Positions 54,298 through 63,287 of a DNA stretch of 64,000 nucleotides are shown here, in pieces (position 1 is the stretch's first letter; the number at the start of each line of letters is the position of its first letter). Below the pieces are notes generated by a model. It was not told the DNA's origin. It ran no database searches and was given only the letters and a program-made list of their open reading frames with translations. Source of the stretch: Chryseobacterium panacisoli (GTDB lineage: Bacteria > Bacteroidota > Bacteroidia > Flavobacteriales > Weeksellaceae); contig NZ_VTRU01000001.1 of NCBI RefSeq assembly GCF_008274625.1, positions 1,984,001 to 2,048,000 on the forward strand, written 5' to 3'. The translations under genes and the position numbers were made by a program.

Positions 54298-57255
54298 CTA
54301 GAATTTTAAAGTTATATCAATCCCAATATCACGGGTAGTAGGTAGTACTCCGATAGAATTACCTTTAGCTCCTAAACCATTCCCAGTACCCGCTTCCGGA
54401 TCTGCATAAGGTAAGTTTTTGTGGATAATCCAAAGGTTTCTACCTACAATTGAAATTTTTGCATCACGAATAGCAGTATTAGCCAGAACAGATTTAGGAA
54501 GGTTATACCCTATACTTGCTTCTCTAAGTTTTACATAAGATGCATCATAAACAAATCTTTTATTCGGCATTCTTCTATATCCGTCTACGTTACCAAAAGA
54601 TCCCGGATTAATCGCAGGGGTCGTATTTACATTTCCATTCGGGTTAACACCTGGATGTACGAATCCACCCTCTCTATAATCAGCTGTTTCTGCATAAAGA
54701 CCAGTTGCTAATCCGTAATACATATCAGTAGAGAATACATCTCCTCCTTTTTTCACATCAATAAGGAAACTTACTGAGAAATCTTTATAACGGAAGCTGT
54801 TTCTGATACCACCTACCCAGTCTGGTGTGATATTTCCTATTACCTGATTATTATTTCTTAAATAGCGACCTGTAGCTGGATCAATTACTCTATCGCCATT
54901 CGCATTATATACATAATCTGATCCTACCAAAGCTCCAAAAGATTCTCCTACACGTGCATTAAGAGAAACCCCACCCTGATAACTTGCTATTAAGTAATTC
55001 TGAGAATCACCATTTAATGCAATAACTTTATTCTCATTTTTAGACCAGTTCACATTCACATCCCATGTAAAATTATCTGTTTTAAATGGTGTACCATTTA
55101 ACTGTACTTCGACCCCTTTATTGTCAATCTGTCCCGCATTTACAAGGAATGTTCTATATCCTGTTGCAGAAGAAACCGGCAAGTTGATAATCTGGTCAAA
55201 TGTTCTTGTTTTATAGATTGCGATGTCAAAACCTAGCCTATTTTTGAAAAACTGTGCTTCCATACCGAATTCAGTTTCCTTAGATCTTTGAGGTTTTAAA
55301 TTTGGATTTGCAAGGAAATAAGGCTGGTCAAATAAACCTTCACCTCTTGCTTTGAAAGTATTTACCAATCTGTAATTGTTGGTAGAAGAACCTACTTCAG
55401 CGTAGTTTGCTCTCAATTTCCAGAAGCTTAACCATGGTTGTTTTACAAATTCGGATAGAATAACAGCACCTGTAACCGAAGGATATCCATAGCTGTTATT
55501 TCCTTTTGGTAAGTTAGACGATTGGTCTACACGGTAAGTACCATCCACAAATAAGAAGTTCTTATACCCAAAGGATGCTGTTGCATATAAACTGGAAGTA
55601 ACCCATTTTGCATAATTTTCATCAGGTGGAAGTATCGTTCTTACAGAGTTGGATATAGCAAAAAGCCCAGGTTTAGATAGACCTCCTTCTGTACTCATAA
55701 AAATATTATCCACAAGGTTTCTTCTAACGTTCCCCCCTGCAATACCGCTAACACTTAGATCTGAAGTAATATCAACCTTGTAATTAGCAAATAAATCAAA
55801 GTTGATCTCAGTGTTTTTCACATTGGTTCTTGCGTATCCCGAACTTACATTAAGCCCGGATGCACCAAATGCCTGAGGAAGCGATCCATTCATTAATCTC
55901 TCTTCTACAACCATCTGTAAATCATCATAAGATAGTTTTCCTGTGATTCCAAAATTTTTGGAAACATCATATTTTAATTGGGCATAACTGAATATTCTGG
56001 TCCTGTCATCAGACTGATAATTCTGATATCTCTGGAAATACGGATTGTTCCAATATTGAGGAGTTCCATCAGCCGCTGTAGATCTGTTCCAGGAAAAGTT
56101 ACTATTTCCATTGTTAGCATAAGCATCTCTTAATGCCAACACATCTACGTTGGTCTGCCACCACTGTCTGAAACCAGAAACAATATTATCTGAATAGCCC
56201 GTTTCATTACGCCCTCTCGTATCTTGTAAAGTTAAAGTTGTGAAAACAGAGGCATGTAATTTATCTGTAAAATCGTGATTGAATTTCGCAGAAATTGTAT
56301 TTTTTTTAAGTTCAGAGTTAGGCATCAAACCATTAGAAAGCATATTGGAATATGACAAGGAAAGATTTGAAGTTTTGTTTCCTTTTTCAATGGTAATTGT
56401 ATTAATGTATGTGACTGGTGTTTCAAAGAATTTAATAGGTCCATTTTTTGCAGCAACCCAAGGTGTAGCTTTTCCATAGTTTGGAGAAGAAGGATCAAAT
56501 GAATCCCATTGGTAAACCAATTGGTTGGGATTAAATGCAGGTCCGTAAGATGCGTCATCTACAAAGTTAGCATAATTGTAACCTCCAGGTCCCGGATCTT
56601 CGTTCCATGCCTGGCCACCATATCCTGCTCCATATTTTTTCTGATAAGTTGGGAATGTAGACTTATCGATAAATCCTGCTGTAATTCCTGAATTTAAAGT
56701 AACCCCCCAGCTTCCGTCGTTATTTCCTCTTCCGCTTTTAGTTACAATCAGGATTACCCCATCACTTCCTCTTTCACCATACAAAGCAGATGCAGCAGCA
56801 CCTTTCAATACGTTTACAGATTCTATATCTTCCTGATTGATGTCTGAAAGAAAGTTACCATAATCGAATGTAGACCCGGTTACAGTGTTATTGTTAACGG
56901 GTGAACCATCAATTACAATAAGTGGAGAACCTCCTGATAAAGATTTATATCCTCTGATCAAAAGGTTTGCAGATCCGCCAAAGTTGTTGTTTGTATTTAC
57001 CTGTAGTCCGGCCACCTTCCCTGAAAGAAGAGATGCTACGTTACCGGTATTGGTAGTTCCTCCGGTTAACTCTGCTGCTTTTACTTCTTCGGAAGCATAA
57101 CCAAGAGATTTCTTCTCTCTTTTAATTCCGAGTGCGGTTACCACCACCCCCTCAATTTCTTTTGTTTTAATAGTATCATTCTTTTGCTGGGCGTTTGCAA
57201 CAGCTATGGAAGAAGACAGTACTAAAACAAGAAGACTTGCTGTTAGTTTCTTCAT
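54298..57255 (-). CDS. SusC/RagA-family TonB-linked outer-membrane transporter
   Basis: This 985-aa protein has a signal peptide (to about residue 23). A short TonB-box-like start (TKEIEGVVVTALGIKREKKS) leads to the plug domain (VAGLQVNTNNNFGGSANLLI, SPLIVIDGSPVNN) and the barrel, with the C-terminal IDITLKF ending in Phe. It lacks the usual N-terminal carboxypeptidase-like domain, so the TonB box is very near the N-terminus. The cognate susD starts 3 nt downstream. A 24-nt motif upstream is shared with the second susC promoter. Confidence 0.95.
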   Translation of the reverse strand: MKKLTASLLVLVLSSSIAVANAQQKNDTIKTKEIEGVVVTALGIKREKKSLGYASEEVKAAELTGGTTNTGNVASLLSGKVAGLQVNTNNNFGGSANLLIRGYKSLSGGSPLIVIDGSPVNNNTVTGSTFDYGNFLSDINQEDIESVNVLKGAAASALYGERGSDGVILIVTKSGRGNNDGSWGVTLNSGITAGFIDKSTFPTYQKKYGAGYGGQAWNEDPGPGGYNYANFVDDASYGPAFNPNQLVYQWDSFDPSSPNYGKATPWVAAKNGPIKFFETPVTYINTITIEKGNKTSNLSLSYSNMLSNGLMPNSELKKNTISAKFNHDFTDKLHASVFTTLTLQDTRGRNETGYSDNIVSGFRQWWQTNVDVLALRDAYANNGNSNFSWNRSTAADGTPQYWNNPYFQRYQNYQSDDRTRIFSYAQLKYDVSKNFGITGKLSYDDLQMVVEERLMNGSLPQAFGASGLNVSSGYARTNVKNTEINFDLFANYKVDITSDLSVSGIAGGNVRRNLVDNIFMSTEGGLSKPGLFAISNSVRTILPPDENYAKWVTSSLYATASFGYKNFLFVDGTYRVDQSSNLPKGNNSYGYPSVTGAVILSEFVKQPWLSFWKLRANYAEVGSSTNNYRLVNTFKARGEGLFDQPYFLANPNLKPQRSKETEFGMEAQFFKNRLGFDIAIYKTRTFDQIINLPVSSATGYRTFLVNAGQIDNKGVEVQLNGTPFKTDNFTWDVNVNWSKNENKVIALNGDSQNYLIASYQGGVSLNARVGESFGALVGSDYVYNANGDRVIDPATGRYLRNNNQVIGNITPDWVGGIRNSFRYKDFSVSFLIDVKKGGDVFSTDMYYGLATGLYAETADYREGGFVHPGVNPNGNVNTTPAINPGSFGNVDGYRRMPNKRFVYDASYVKLREASIGYNLPKSVLANTAIRDAKISIVGRNLWIIHKNLPYADPEAGTGNGLGAKGNSIGVLPTTRDIGIDITLKF

Positions 57256-57277
57256 ATCAAATTAATTTTTGTGACTT

Positions 57278-57301
57278 TACAAATTTGTAAAACTTTCTTA
57301 A
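57278..57301 (-). promoter_or_regulatory. Shared promoter motif upstream of susC (copy 1)
   Basis: This 24-nt block, containing AAGAAAGTTTTACAAATTTG on the minus strand, ends 22 bases before the ATG. It matches the block at 62342-62365 in 22 of 24 positions at nearly the same distance from the start. It includes a TTTG-ending -7-like box. Confidence 0.65.
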
Positions 57302-57610
57302 TACCACAAAGCAAAATTTAAAAAAATTACAATTTATTCAATATTTTGAAATAAAAACAACGATGCAAACATTAAAATTAGTTAAAAAACAAATATTTAA
57401 CAAAAACAAATTACTTAATTGTTAATTTCATTTAAGAAATAATAACAATCATTTAAATTGATAATATCTATATTAAATCACAAACCAAGAGGAATTAAAC
57501 GATTTGAATGTCAACAACTTGAAAGCCTGAAAAAGATAAAAAGCATAAATACTTCAAGCAGATGCTATGTTGGGCATATTTTTATATTTAAGGAAATATT
57601 AGATCTTAAA

Positions 57611-57634
57611 ACAAAAAAACCGCCCGAAGGCGGT
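57611..57634 (-). terminator. Terminator after second susD
   Basis: ACCGCC-CGAA-GGCGGT hairpin with a seven-T tract on the minus strand, 26 nt beyond the susD stop at 57660. Confidence 0.85.
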
Positions 57635-57659
57635 AAAAATATATTAAAAATTTGTAAGA

Positions 57660-59288
57660 TTAATTTTGATTCCAGAAAGGTGTATATTGATTTTTAGTAA
57701 ATACAACATCACTTGCAATGTTTGGTACATTTGCTGAGTTTGTCGCAAATTCAGAATTAGGATAAACCAATCTATATGGCCTTCTTGATTTTACAGCATT
57801 TACAGCTAAAGGATTATAAGGAAGTTCGGTTCTGTTATACTCAATATACATTTCAGTAGGATTCACATTAGTAAGAGCCAACCATTTTTGAGTCATGATT
57901 GCTTCCATTTTTTGTGCATCAGTACCTACCCAGCCCAAACCAGGTCTTGTAGAAATATTTGTAATATATGTACCCATATTTACTGGGGTAACTCCTACCC
58001 ACAGACCTGAAGCAGTAACCCCATCATTGAAGGCTGTCTGCCCACCAGTAAATAATGCAGGATATTTTAAAGATGCTTCTGCCAGCATTAGTTTTGCTTC
58101 TGCCAAAGACATAATAACACCTCCTCTGGCATTTGATGCATTAAGAACACCTGTAACATTACTAACTGGAGTACCTCCTGAAAAATTCCCTGCAGCAAGT
58201 TTTGATACATTTTGGTTATCTGTAGGAGCACCAGGTTGACCTGAGGTAGCACCTTGTCTCACACCTTTTACCTGACCAACACTATTGTAGGTTATGCTAG
58301 TGAATAATCTGAATCTACGAGGATCAACTAGTCCATTAAATTTCTGATATTGCGGTGCTGTATTCCCCAAGTTATTACCATTTAAAGCAATAGCAATGTG
58401 TTCTGAAGCTGTAATTACAATATGATTCTGAACTTCAGTAGGAGTAGAGTTATAATAATAATTAAATGCAAATGGATTCAACTTATCATTATTGGCAGTA
58501 GAATAACCAGGTTTTTCAACAACATCTGAACTTATTAAATTAGCTCCCAAGTTAGTGCTAGAGCTTAATGCTGCAAGATGTCCATCACGATAAGCAGCAA
58601 GATCACCCGTTACTTTTGACATTCTTAGTAAATATCTAAGTTTTACAGTCTGAGCAAATGCCTTCCATTTAGTCATATCGCCTCCAAAAACAATATCCTT
58701 TTCTGCCGGATTTACAGCATTATCTTCTTCTGCATCGATAAGAGCTACTGCTTCATCAAGATTACCTATAAGAGACTTATAAATATCTACATCCTTATCA
58801 TATTTAGGAGCAAGGTTATTTTGCCCCTTAAATGCTTCTGTATAAGGAGCGTTACCATAAAGGTCAACGATATACTGCATATAGAAAGCTTTCATAACTT
58901 TCGCCATAGCAATATAATTATCTTGTGAATGATTACCGTTTGGATATCTTTCAATTACCACAAAGTTATTGACATTCTGGTAAATATTATCCCAAATACC
59001 ATCATAAAACTGGCTATTTACAGCTGATAAAGAAAATTCATTGGGATATAGCCCACCATAATGATATACATCTCCCGCCCAGGAGTTCATCATTAAATTA
59101 CCAAACTGCATCATATCACCAGCCTGCGCTCTATAAGACTGAGCAACAGCTCCTGGGAAAATTAATTCCGGGGTTATATTCTCAGCGTGAATAGAATTGG
59201 GGTTTTCATTAATATCGAGATAATTATTACAAGATGTTAATGAAGCTACCACAATAAGTGATGAGATTATATATTTAATTTTATTCAT
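57660..59288 (-). CDS. SusD/RagB-family nutrient-binding lipoprotein (second system)
   Basis: This 542-aa lipoprotein has a lipobox VASLTSCNNYLDINENPNSI (Cys near 20). The NYLDINENPN start and the body DMMQFGNLMMNSWAGDVYHY, KVMKAFYMQYIVDLYG match the SusD-like family 2. It follows its susC by 10 nt. The C-terminal part contains YIEYNRTELPYNP. The two SusD proteins in this window share layout but are clearly different sequences, so they likely bind different substrates. Confidence 0.92.
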   Translation of the reverse strand: MNKIKYIISSLIVVASLTSCNNYLDINENPNSIHAENITPELIFPGAVAQSYRAQAGDMMQFGNLMMNSWAGDVYHYGGLYPNEFSLSAVNSQFYDGIWDNIYQNVNNFVVIERYPNGNHSQDNYIAMAKVMKAFYMQYIVDLYGNAPYTEAFKGQNNLAPKYDKDVDIYKSLIGNLDEAVALIDAEEDNAVNPAEKDIVFGGDMTKWKAFAQTVKLRYLLRMSKVTGDLAAYRDGHLAALSSSTNLGANLISSDVVEKPGYSTANNDKLNPFAFNYYYNSTPTEVQNHIVITASEHIAIALNGNNLGNTAPQYQKFNGLVDPRRFRLFTSITYNSVGQVKGVRQGATSGQPGAPTDNQNVSKLAAGNFSGGTPVSNVTGVLNASNARGGVIMSLAEAKLMLAEASLKYPALFTGGQTAFNDGVTASGLWVGVTPVNMGTYITNISTRPGLGWVGTDAQKMEAIMTQKWLALTNVNPTEMYIEYNRTELPYNPLAVNAVKSRRPYRLVYPNSEFATNSANVPNIASDVVFTKNQYTPFWNQN

Positions 59289-59298
59289 TTTTAGAATT

Positions 59299-62200
59299 TT
59301 AGAAAGTTATATTAAAGTTAAAACCAAAGTTTCTGGCCGTAGGATACTGGCTTACTGCTAAGCTGGCACCTGTCTGCATTTCCGGATCACCAAAGTTTCT
59401 GTTGTCCTTCGCATATACCACAAATGGATTTCTGGCATACACCCCAATGCTCATACTATTAATGAAAGTACTTGCTAGTACTGATTTAGGAATAGCATAG
59501 CTTAATGCAATTTCTCTAATTTTTAAAGCAGTCCCATCAATTACAAATTCTTCAGCTATATCACTTCCATAGTTGGTAGTAAAATAGTTTACTGTACCTG
59601 CATAGCTTGCATCATCACCTACCGGTGTAGTGTTTGGAACATATACAGGATTAGAAGCTGTACCAGTATTCTGAACAGAGTTAGGAATGATATAACCATT
59701 AGAACGGTTAAAATCAGCTTGCTTCTCCAATGTACCTACATAAGACATTAAGTTTTTAGCTTCAGAAACAAAACTGTTTCCAGTTCTGTAATCAGCCACC
59801 GCACTGATAGTAAACCCTTTAACTCTAATAGATGTACTGAAGGCAAGGATATAATCAGGATCTAATTTACCCAGCACTTTATATTGGCTGCTTACTACAG
59901 GAATTCCCAGATCATCTACAATGATTCTTCCTTCCGGATCTCTCTGATATGCAGTACCCATAATAGTGTTTGCGCTACCTCCCAATACAGCATAAAGTCC
60001 AGCTGGTATTCCTTGACCTGAAGCTCCTCTAGGTACACTTAAAGCCCCATTGTCCAGACTTGTTACAACAGATTTATATTTTGAATAAGAACCTTTCACA
60101 TTCCATTCAAAATCTTTAGACTTGAACGGAGTTACTCCCAATTCTAGTTCAAAACCTCTGTTTCTCATAGATCCGGCATTGTCTAATACATTACTGAATC
60201 CTGTTGCATTTGATACACCACTATTGGTAATCAAACCATCTGTTTTAGTCTGGTAAACAGATCCATCAAAAGTAATCCTGTCTTTCAAGAAACCTAAGCT
60301 CAAATTAGCTTCTATAGTATTATTAAATTCAGGCTTAATATCCTGGGACACCGGTGTTCTATTAATAATATAGGATGAAAGCGTACCAAATGGAAAACCT
60401 GTTGGGAAAGTTCCAACCTCATCAACAGCATAAGCATCGAGTACAGAGTTACCTGTTCTGGTAAAACCTCCACTTACTTTTGCATAAGTAAGAATATCTC
60501 CGTTTGATAAGTTTTTAAAGGCTTTTGTAGGAATGAATGATACCCCGGCAGAATAGTAGGAATATCCATCATTTCTCAACGGTCTTTTAGCCTCTCCTAC
60601 TGCAGGTGTCTCATGAATACTTAAAGCGGATGATTGTTCAAATCTGTAAGTTGCATTTAAGAAAAGATAATCTTTATATCCTAAATCCAAGTTAGAAAAC
60701 CAGGCTACACTTCTCTTTCTCATTTTACCGTTTTCAAGATTGTACCAAGGAGTAGCATTAAGTACATTCTGGATATTATACCATCCAGGAATTTGCAGAT
60801 TTGTTCCTCCTACCTGAGAATAATCTTCTTTTGTATCCTGAATATTGTTACCTAAGTTAAATTTAAGATTTAAATCATCAGTTAAATCATAATTAAAGTT
60901 TAACATTAAGTCTCCATAGTATCTCCAGATTTTATTAACCGTCTTATTATAAGCAGAAGTAATAGCTGTAGCACCGTAATCCAAGTAGTTTGTACCATCA
61001 TAAGCTGTACCTGTACCATTATACGTTTTAGCTTCATTAGGCCCGTATGCATCAGTATGAGTTTCAATTACATTAGATATTGTTGACATATTACCTGTAT
61101 AAGTCAAACTAATATTTTTGTTAAACTCATATCCTAAAGATACAATACCATTAAAAGTAGTCGTATTATTATCATTACGTAAATGATCTCTTAACCAGTA
61201 TGGGCTGCGGGAAAACGCCGTCCAGTGACCATCCATTCCTCCCGCTTCATAAGCTCTAACATCAATATTGGTAGGAGTCTGGATAAGCTGTCCGAAAAGA
61301 TTCCCTCCGGTTTGAGAAGTATTTTGATCAATAAAATTAAAAGTAGCATCAATTCTTAATTTTCCAAGCTGCTTACCACCTTTATAGAATACAGTATTTC
61401 TTTTCAGATTATCTCCTTTGATCATAAAATCATTTTCAACTCTGTTGAATGATAGGAAAGAGTAAGAGTCTCTTCCCCCAACGTTCATTGAAATACCATT
61501 CTGAATCAAAACTCCATTTCTAAAAAACTTATCAGCGTTGTTTTTTCTAGGAGCATATGGGCTGTAAATTAAACTTCCGTCAGCTTGAGGCAAACCGGCG
61601 ATTAATGACTGACCTCCAATTTGAGGATCATTATAAGCAGGTCCCCAGCTTCCGTTTTCGTAAGGCACCCAGTTTGTCCCTCCATATTCTACATCACTGA
61701 AGTCAGTAGGCTCACCAGTCCAACCTTGTCCATAAAGCTGCTGACGAATTGGAGTTTTGTAAATTGTAGATACATCTATAGAAGATGTTAAAGTAAATTG
61801 TATTTTTTCAGATTTGGAACCCTTTTTAGTTGTCACTACAATCACCCCGTTACTTCCTTTCTCTCCATACAAAGCTGATCCTTGCTGACCTTTAATAACG
61901 TTTACACTTTCAACTACTTCGGGTGGTAACTGCTGAAAAATACTCAATGTAGATATTGCACCATCAATAACAATCAATGCTTCATTATTACCTGAAATAG
62001 ATCTCGGACCTCTAATAGTTACTTTTGCCTGACTATTAACAGAATTACTTGTTGTATTAATCTGCAAACCCGGCACTTTACCTGTCAAAGCCTGAGCTGC
62101 GTTAGGGTTTACTGCCTGATTAAGTTCTTTAGTATCAATAACTTTATTACTCGTAACAATCGCATCCTGTCTCTTCTTAAGACCGAGAGCACCCGTAACA

Positions 62201-62316
62201 ACAACCTCACGGAGGTCAGTAACTTTTAAAGTATCACCTTGCGTATTTTGCGCACTCATTACTCCAAAGGAAGCAGTTAGAGCGATCGCTAAAATACTTG
62301 TAGTTAATTTCTTCAT
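59299..62316 (-). CDS. SusC/RagA-family TonB-linked outer-membrane transporter (second system)
   Basis: This 1005-aa protein has a signal peptide (ends near residue 22, SAQN). VTDLREVVVTGALGLKKRQD contains a TonB box, then a plug (LTGKVPGLQINTTSNSVNSQ, EALIVIDGAISTL, NVIKGQQGSALYGEKGSNG). The barrel ends FGFNFNITF with a C-terminal Phe. As with the first susC it has no long N-terminal extension. It starts 25 nt downstream of the shared motif. It is cotranscribed with the susD 10 nt downstream. Confidence 0.95.
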   Translation of the reverse strand: MKKLTTSILAIALTASFGVMSAQNTQGDTLKVTDLREVVVTGALGLKKRQDAIVTSNKVIDTKELNQAVNPNAAQALTGKVPGLQINTTSNSVNSQAKVTIRGPRSISGNNEALIVIDGAISTLSIFQQLPPEVVESVNVIKGQQGSALYGEKGSNGVIVVTTKKGSKSEKIQFTLTSSIDVSTIYKTPIRQQLYGQGWTGEPTDFSDVEYGGTNWVPYENGSWGPAYNDPQIGGQSLIAGLPQADGSLIYSPYAPRKNNADKFFRNGVLIQNGISMNVGGRDSYSFLSFNRVENDFMIKGDNLKRNTVFYKGGKQLGKLRIDATFNFIDQNTSQTGGNLFGQLIQTPTNIDVRAYEAGGMDGHWTAFSRSPYWLRDHLRNDNNTTTFNGIVSLGYEFNKNISLTYTGNMSTISNVIETHTDAYGPNEAKTYNGTGTAYDGTNYLDYGATAITSAYNKTVNKIWRYYGDLMLNFNYDLTDDLNLKFNLGNNIQDTKEDYSQVGGTNLQIPGWYNIQNVLNATPWYNLENGKMRKRSVAWFSNLDLGYKDYLFLNATYRFEQSSALSIHETPAVGEAKRPLRNDGYSYYSAGVSFIPTKAFKNLSNGDILTYAKVSGGFTRTGNSVLDAYAVDEVGTFPTGFPFGTLSSYIINRTPVSQDIKPEFNNTIEANLSLGFLKDRITFDGSVYQTKTDGLITNSGVSNATGFSNVLDNAGSMRNRGFELELGVTPFKSKDFEWNVKGSYSKYKSVVTSLDNGALSVPRGASGQGIPAGLYAVLGGSANTIMGTAYQRDPEGRIIVDDLGIPVVSSQYKVLGKLDPDYILAFSTSIRVKGFTISAVADYRTGNSFVSEAKNLMSYVGTLEKQADFNRSNGYIIPNSVQNTGTASNPVYVPNTTPVGDDASYAGTVNYFTTNYGSDIAEEFVIDGTALKIREIALSYAIPKSVLASTFINSMSIGVYARNPFVVYAKDNRNFGDPEMQTGASLAVSQYPTARNFGFNFNITF

Positions 62317-62341
62317 GTTTAGAATGATTATTTTTATTGCC

Positions 62342-62365
62342 TACAAATATGTGAAACTTTCTTAA
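62342..62365 (-). promoter_or_regulatory. Shared promoter motif upstream of susC (copy 2)
   Basis: This 24-nt block, with AAGAAAGTTTCACATATTTG on the minus strand, ends 25 bases before the ATG. It differs from copy 1 at two positions only. Presumably a promoter or binding site common to both SusCD operons. Confidence 0.65.
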
Positions 62366-62546
62366 AATCAGCAAGAAAAAATGTTAATTTTTCATAATGA
62401 ATATATTCATTGTTAAAAAAAACACATTATAAATACAATTAAATAAAAAAAATGTACAATTAATAAAAAGGATTAAAAACAGTAAATTATACTATCTATA
62501 ATGATTAAAACAAAAAAACACAAAATAACTTTCTGCAAAATTTTTC

Positions 62547-62554
62547 TATTTTTG
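62547..62554 (+). promoter_or_regulatory. Candidate rnhB promoter -7 box
   Basis: TATTTTTG matches TAnnTTTG and ends 18 nt before ATG 62573. It supports the downstream start of rnhB. Confidence 0.55.
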
Positions 62555-62572
62555 CATTCTGAGAAACAATTC

Positions 62573-63157
62573 ATGGAGCTAATAAAAAACTGGTCAAACC
62601 TTTACATCGAGGCAGGATGTGATGAAGTGGGAAGAGGATGCTTAAGTGGTCCGGTAGTGGCGGCAGCAGTAATTCTGGATGATAATTTCAAGCAAAATCT
62701 GGTGAATGATTCAAAAAAATTAACGTTCAAAACCAGGATGGAACTGGATAACTATATTAAAGATAATGTGAAAGATTACGCCATATCAGAGCTTCCACCT
62801 TCATTTATTGATGAGCATAATATTCTTAATGCAAGCATTCATGCCATGCATCAGGCACTGGATAAACTTACCATAATTCCAGAGCTTATTCTGGTAGATG
62901 GAAATAAATTTCACCCTTATAATTATATACCGCACCAGTGTATTATTAAAGGAGATTCTAAGGTTTTGTCTATTGCTGCGGCCTCTATTCTTGCCAAGAA
63001 TTATAGAGATAAATTAATGATCCAGCTTCATGAAGAATATCCAGAATATGGCTGGGACACCAATTTTGGCTATGCTACAAAAAAGCACCAGGAGGCCCTT
63101 ATAAAGTACGGTCCAACATCCCATCACAGACAATCTTTCAGGCTGAAATATGATTGA
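62573..63157 (+). CDS. rnhB: Ribonuclease HII
   Basis: This is a 194-aa protein from ATG 62573. An upstream in-frame ATG at 62501 would add 24 residues, but a promoter box lies inside that extension. The RNase HII motif GCDEVGRGCLSGPVVAAAV has the catalytic Asp17-Glu18. ILVDGNKF and KGDSKVLSIAAASILAKNYRD carry the other acidic residues, and GYATKKHQEAL is typical of the C-terminus. It removes ribonucleotides from DNA. A strong terminator follows. Confidence 0.96.
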   Translation: MELIKNWSNLYIEAGCDEVGRGCLSGPVVAAAVILDDNFKQNLVNDSKKLTFKTRMELDNYIKDNVKDYAISELPPSFIDEHNILNASIHAMHQALDKLTIIPELILVDGNKFHPYNYIPHQCIIKGDSKVLSIAAASILAKNYRDKLMIQLHEEYPEYGWDTNFGYATKKHQEALIKYGPTSHHRQSFRLKYD

Positions 63158-63232
63158 AACAGTCTCATTTTCAATTATTAAATTCTCATGCCAAGAATAG
63201 AAATTTGAAACCATTCTAAATAAAATGCAAAT

Positions 63233-63271
63233 AAAAAAGAGAAGCAATTATACATTGCTTCTCTTTTTTTA
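63233..63271. terminator. Bidirectional terminator between rnhB and yidC
   Basis: AGAGAAGCAAT and ATTGCTTCTCT form an 11-bp perfect stem with A- and T-tracts on either side, between the convergent genes rnhB and yidC. Confidence 0.92.
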
Positions 63272-63287
63272 ATTTATAATTAAGAGT

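Larger units (their letters stand above)
57256..57659. other. Intergenic region upstream of first susC, with terminator of second SusCD unit
   Basis: There are 404 bases. It holds the susC promoter motif (57278-57301, containing the perfect palindrome TTTACAAATTTGTAAA), a long AT-rich stretch without a gene, and the terminator at 57611-57634 of the preceding susD. A short plus-strand frame at 57458-57697 is not convincing. Confidence 0.6.

Noticed and set aside
57458..57697. Short plus-strand frame upstream of the susC gene
   Set aside because: It runs through the terminator hairpin and overlaps the susD 3' end; no protein-like features.
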